This document shows, piece after piece, positions 5,271 to 8,148 of a DNA stretch of 8,148 nucleotides. Every line of letters starts with the position of its first letter. Position 1 is the stretch's first letter. The position numbers and the translations under genes were made by a program. The notes beneath the pieces are model-generated. The model did not search any database. It was not told where the DNA came from and worked only from the letters and a program-made list of their open reading frames with translations. Source of the DNA: Candidatus Bipolaricaulota bacterium (GTDB taxonomy: Bacteria; Bipolaricaulota; Bipolaricaulia; RBG-16-55-9); the NCBI GenBank assembly GCA_018609825.1, contig JAHEOA010000171.1, forward strand, positions 1 through 8,148, given 5' to 3'.

Positions 5271-8148
5271 TTACGGCGACACGGACACGAACGAGTAGTT
5301 GGCGAACGACGGGATGCTGACCACGTTGGAGACCACGGCGACCTCGAGCCGATTGGAGCCCGTCTCCAATTGCTCGGTCTCGTCCGCCGTCAGGTTGACC
5401 TGCCAGGACCCGTCGGAGACCGCCTCCGCCTCGCCCTTGAGCACGAGCTCGCCGTCGGAGCCGAACACGAGGTACTTGACCACGTTGACGTCCTCGACGG
5501 GATAGGGCTCGCCGTCGAAGCTGATGTTGACGTCGACGGTGGTCGCTTCGCCGCTGGCGATCCGCTGCGGGCCCGAAAGCGAGACGTTGGCAATCCGAGG
5601 CTGCGTGTAGCCCATCCACTTGTCGGCCGGATCCGGAAACTGATCGTACTTGCGCAGCGTCACCACGCCCTCGACGGGGTTGGCGTCCTGAAGATAATAG
5701 GGCCCGTGGCCGACCCAAAAGTGGCCCTGCTGATCGTACCATTGGCCGAGCGTTTCGTAGCGGGCTTGGGCCTGCTCGGCGCTGACGTATTCGCCCAAGA
5801 CGTTCTCAAACGGGATGAACCCCTCGTCCATGGCCTGTTGGCGCCGCTCCTCCAGGATGTCGAGGGTCGGACCGGCGATGAAGCTGATGCGATCGACCTG
5901 CATGCCCTCGGCCTTGCCCTCGCTGAATGCGGCGGCGCCGTTTCGCTCGGCCATCATGCCGAGCGCCAGTGTGTGCCAAGGGGCCGGACCGAAGCTGTAG
6001 TAGGGCGACACGACGGTCGACGCCTCGTACGCGACCGTCTCGGCGTCCAAGTAGATGCGATCGCTGTAGACCTCAATGACGAGTGGGTCCTCCTGAACGA
6101 TGCGCAGTCCCTTGAACCAGTTGCGGAACTGTTGGAAGTCAGGCTCGTAGGCCTCGTCGTAGAGGTCGCTCGCCTCCTTGGCGCGATCGAAGGTCAGGAT
6201 CAGGGGAAGCAACAGATCCGCCATGCTCATCTCGGTGCCGTCGTGCCACGTCATGCTCTGGAGCGTGTCGTCGAACCGGACGACGGTCTTCGCCTTGGCC
6301 TCTACGGGGGCAGTTTGGGCCTCACCCGCGGTGATGAAGCGATCGGCTTCCGTGTCCCAGTCGTACCAGGCGTCCTCGGGGACCTGGATCTCAGGGGCCC
6401 GTTCCAGCTCGACCCAGTCCAGCGTCTGTTGGATGGGGAGTCCCTCTCGCACCGTCACCGTGGCGTCCTCGATGCGTTCTGCGCGACGGAGCCCCGTGTA
6501 GGGATCGGGAAGGGCCATGAAGTTGCCGGTCGCTCGCTGGAGCATGGTGTCGAAGATGAAGTTGCTGCCGCCGAGCGGGTTCCACGGCCCGTTCAGGATG
6601 TTCTGGACCGCGAACGTGAGCCGATCTTGATCCTCCGCACGCAGCGTGTAGGGCCACAGATACGACCCGGAAATGCCGCCGGCCAGGTCGGCGGCCAGCG
6701 AGACGCCTTGGCGACGCGGCCACAGATCGATGGTATCCACAAGCCAGACGCGGGCGGAGTTCTCCATGGACATGCGCAGGGCCTGGGCCATGAGCTCGTT
6801 GCGTTCCTCGATCGAATCATAGTTGCGCTGGCTCAGCTGCTCGGCGACCTGCGCGAACTCCTCGGAGGGCTGATACGCTTGCCACAACGGCTGGGCGAGC
6901 CCCTTCGGCGTGTAGAAGAAGTTGAAGTTGCCGGCCTGATCGCGGCTGATCAACGTGGTGATCCAGCCGCCGGTGTAGACGTGCCACTCGCCCTTGGCCG
7001 GGTCGCTGCCGATCCAGATGGGCGAGGCCTGCTTGGAGTTCTTGTACATCCGCTCGACCTCGAACCCCATGTCGGCCATGAGGTTCGCCACGTAGTCGCC
7101 GATCTGCTCGCGGTTGTCCTCGATGCGGATCAGGAACTTGAGCGTGACGGGCTCGCCCTCGTACTGCCAGGTGCCGTCGACCTTCTCGGCGCCCATCTGG
7201 CGCATCTGCTCCGAGATGACCTCTCGGGCCCGCTCGGGCTGATGGCTGTATTCGATCTCGAGCTGACGGGCGACGTCGATCAGTTTGGCGTAGTCGGGAA
7301 AGGCGGTGGTGAGCGGCGTGTAGCGCGGCGCGGCGAGGCCGCCGTAGAACTCGTCGACGATGTGCTCGCGGTCGATGAGCCAGTTCATCGCCTCGCGGAT
7401 CTCGTCGTTGCTGAAGGGGTTGAACGCGCCGTTGTCGAACGTCGGGCCGACGGGGTTGAACGTCAGCTCGGTGTAGGACCCGTAGGACGTGTAGGCGGCC
7501 AGATCCTCGGAGCTGTTGACCTCCTCTTGGATGCTCGGCTGGCTCGTGCCCTGGGCGTAGACCTGGATCTCGTTGTTGCCCAAGCGGTCCATCGCCTTGG
7601 CGGCCTGCTGCTCCTCGGTGACGGTGACCTGCTCGACGACGTTGCCGGTGTCGGCGCTCGGAGCCTCTGCCGTCTCCGTGTCCTCATCCGTGTCGGTTTC
7701 ATCGTCCGCCGAGGCCGTGTCCGTGTCCGGTTGCTCCTCAGTCGTCTCGGACTCGTCCTCGGTGTCGGTCGTTTGTTGGGCGGCGGCGACGGTGACCGTG
7801 GCCGACGTCGTGGCCGTCGCCCCGACGTTGTCGACGACCTCCAGTTGAACCTCATGGTCTCCAGCGTCGGCGAACTGGTGCTCGACCTGCTGGCCTTCGG
7901 CCGTCGATCCGTCCGGGAACGTCCATGAGTAACGGACGATCTCGCCATCCGGATCGCTCGAGCCCGACGCGTCAAGCTGGACGGTGTCGTTGACGTTCGG
8001 GCTCTCCGGCGAATGTTGGACGTCGGCGTCGGGGCTTTGATTCTGGACGTTCACCGTGACAGTTGCCGTGGCTGAGGCGTCGTTGGCGTCAACGACCTCC
8101 AGCTCAACCTCGTGTTCGCCGGGTTCGGTGAACTGATACTGGACCTCT
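5271..8148 (-). CDS. Extracellular solute-binding protein (SBP_bac_5-like) with N-terminal PKD domains, 5' end outside window
   Basis: The frame is open to the right edge, so the N-terminus and any signal or lipoprotein peptide are not visible; 958 residues are seen, numbered from the edge. A GTG at 8054 is not the start, because it lies inside a PKD domain. Domains: the end of one PKD domain (1-32); a full PKD domain (about 37-121, with D-P-D-G and Y-S-W-T-F-P-D-G); an acidic linker (123-168); a large solute-binding body (about 179-843) with I-R-E-A-M-N-W-L-I-D-R at 250-261, T-G-G-W-I-T-T near 392 and W-H-D-G at 634-637; and an Ig-like beta domain (about 849-958). DppA/OppA have some 500-550 residues. 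The usual order of the W-H-D-G and I-R-x-A motifs is reversed here. As the first visible gene of the operon it should capture the substrate outside the membrane. Peptides are the default guess; an oligosaccharide ligand is equally possible. Confidence 0.93.
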   Translation of the reverse strand, partial: EVQYQFTEPGEHEVELEVVDANDASATATVTVNVQNQSPDADVQHSPESPNVNDTVQLDASGSSDPDGEIVRYSWTFPDGSTAEGQQVEHQFADAGDHEVQLEVVDNVGATATTSATVTVAAAQQTTDTEDESETTEEQPDTDTASADDETDTDEDTETAEAPSADTGNVVEQVTVTEEQQAAKAMDRLGNNEIQVYAQGTSQPSIQEEVNSSEDLAAYTSYGSYTELTFNPVGPTFDNGAFNPFSNDEIREAMNWLIDREHIVDEFYGGLAAPRYTPLTTAFPDYAKLIDVARQLEIEYSHQPERAREVISEQMRQMGAEKVDGTWQYEGEPVTLKFLIRIEDNREQIGDYVANLMADMGFEVERMYKNSKQASPIWIGSDPAKGEWHVYTGGWITTLISRDQAGNFNFFYTPKGLAQPLWQAYQPSEEFAQVAEQLSQRNYDSIEERNELMAQALRMSMENSARVWLVDTIDLWPRRQGVSLAADLAGGISGSYLWPYTLRAEDQDRLTFAVQNILNGPWNPLGGSNFIFDTMLQRATGNFMALPDPYTGLRRAERIEDATVTVREGLPIQQTLDWVELERAPEIQVPEDAWYDWDTEADRFITAGEAQTAPVEAKAKTVVRFDDTLQSMTWHDGTEMSMADLLLPLILTFDRAKEASDLYDEAYEPDFQQFRNWFKGLRIVQEDPLVIEVYSDRIYLDAETVAYEASTVVSPYYSFGPAPWHTLALGMMAERNGAAAFSEGKAEGMQVDRISFIAGPTLDILEERRQQAMDEGFIPFENVLGEYVSAEQAQARYETLGQWYDQQGHFWVGHGPYYLQDANPVEGVVTLRKYDQFPDPADKWMGYTQPRIANVSLSGPQRIASGEATTVDVNISFDGEPYPVEDVNVVKYLVFGSDGELVLKGEAEAVSDGSWQVNLTADETEQLETGSNRLEVAVVSNVVSIPSFANYSFVSVSP
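7644..7781 (-). repeat. Low-complexity acidic linker in the binding protein
   Basis: These 46 codons encode a linker with 19 Asp/Glu and 12 Thr and no Lys, Arg or His. The DNA shows degenerate short repeats of the GTGTCG/GTGTCC kind on the plus strand. It separates the PKD domains from the solute-binding body and is probably an extended spacer. The Thr content leaves O-glycosylation possible, which is inference. Confidence 0.7.
7788..7889 (-). repeat. C-terminal half of the second PKD domain (tandem copy 2)
   Basis: This encodes the final strands of the complete PKD domain, from Q-V-E-H-Q-F to the closing A-T-V-T-V. It matches the partial domain at 8052-8147: 12 of the first 20 aligned residues are identical, including G-x-H-E-V-x-L-E-V-V-D. 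The two are tandem paralogous domains within one gene. Confidence 0.75.
8052..8147 (-). repeat. C-terminal half of an upstream PKD domain (tandem copy 1, cut by the window edge)
   Basis: Reading the binding-protein frame to the window edge gives a second PKD ending, with Q-Y-Q-F-T-E-P-G-E-H and L-E-V-V-D-A-N-D, closing in A-T-V-T-V. At least two PKD copies therefore exist, and more may lie beyond the edge. Confidence 0.75.

Noticed and set aside
5247..7928. Very long plus-strand open frame opposite the binding-protein gene (893 codons)
   Set aside because: It is an exact antisense shadow of a clear coding sequence. Its translation is low-complexity, rich in Leu/Val/Asp/Arg/Gly without recognisable motifs, as expected from GC-rich codon bias.
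5271..8054. Binding protein starting at GTG 8054 as a complete 927-residue protein
   Set aside because: The frame continues without a stop to the window edge and encodes the end of another PKD domain upstream. A start at 8054 would give a secreted protein no signal peptide.

Overview
The window is GC-rich bacterial DNA filled almost completely by one minus-strand operon for a peptide/nickel-type (Dpp/Opp family) ABC importer, plus one plus-strand gene at the left edge. No RNA gene, CRISPR array, insertion sequence or phage gene is visible. The long substrate-binding protein with its peptide-binding motifs in swapped order, the enlarged permeases and the DUF402 neighbour remind me of Chloroflexota (Anaerolineae/Thermomicrobia-like). 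That assignment comes from remembered family resemblance and is tentative.

Layout, read in transcription order from the right edge. (1) A very large secreted substrate-binding protein, cut by the window edge at its 5' end, with tandem PKD domains, an acidic Asp/Glu/Thr-rich linker, an SBP_bac_5-like body and a C-terminal Ig-like domain (5271 to beyond 8148). (2) A DppB-type permease (4056-5225). (3) A DppC-type permease with an unusually large insertion after its first membrane helix (2704-4053). (4) A DppD-type ATPase (1751-2704). (5) A DppF-type ATPase (713-1741). (6) A 65-residue two-helix membrane protein (516-713). Genes 2 to 6 are packed with overlaps of one base or gaps under 10 bases, and two junctions have the form TGATG, so they look translationally coupled. 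The operon promoter and the signal peptide of the binding protein lie outside the window.

At the left, a DUF402 (FomD/Ntdp-like phosphohydrolase) gene runs on the plus strand and converges on the operon. Its last 39 bases overlap the end of the small membrane-protein gene, so no intergenic terminator separates them.

Working model: the binding protein captures an oligopeptide, or possibly an oligosaccharide, outside the membrane. It delivers this to the two-permease pore, and the two ATPases, each with a four-cysteine C-terminal extension likely to hold an iron-sulfur cluster, drive import. The most unusual features are the binding protein's architecture, the enlarged outer regions of the permeases, and the unexplained small membrane protein coupled to the last ATPase gene.
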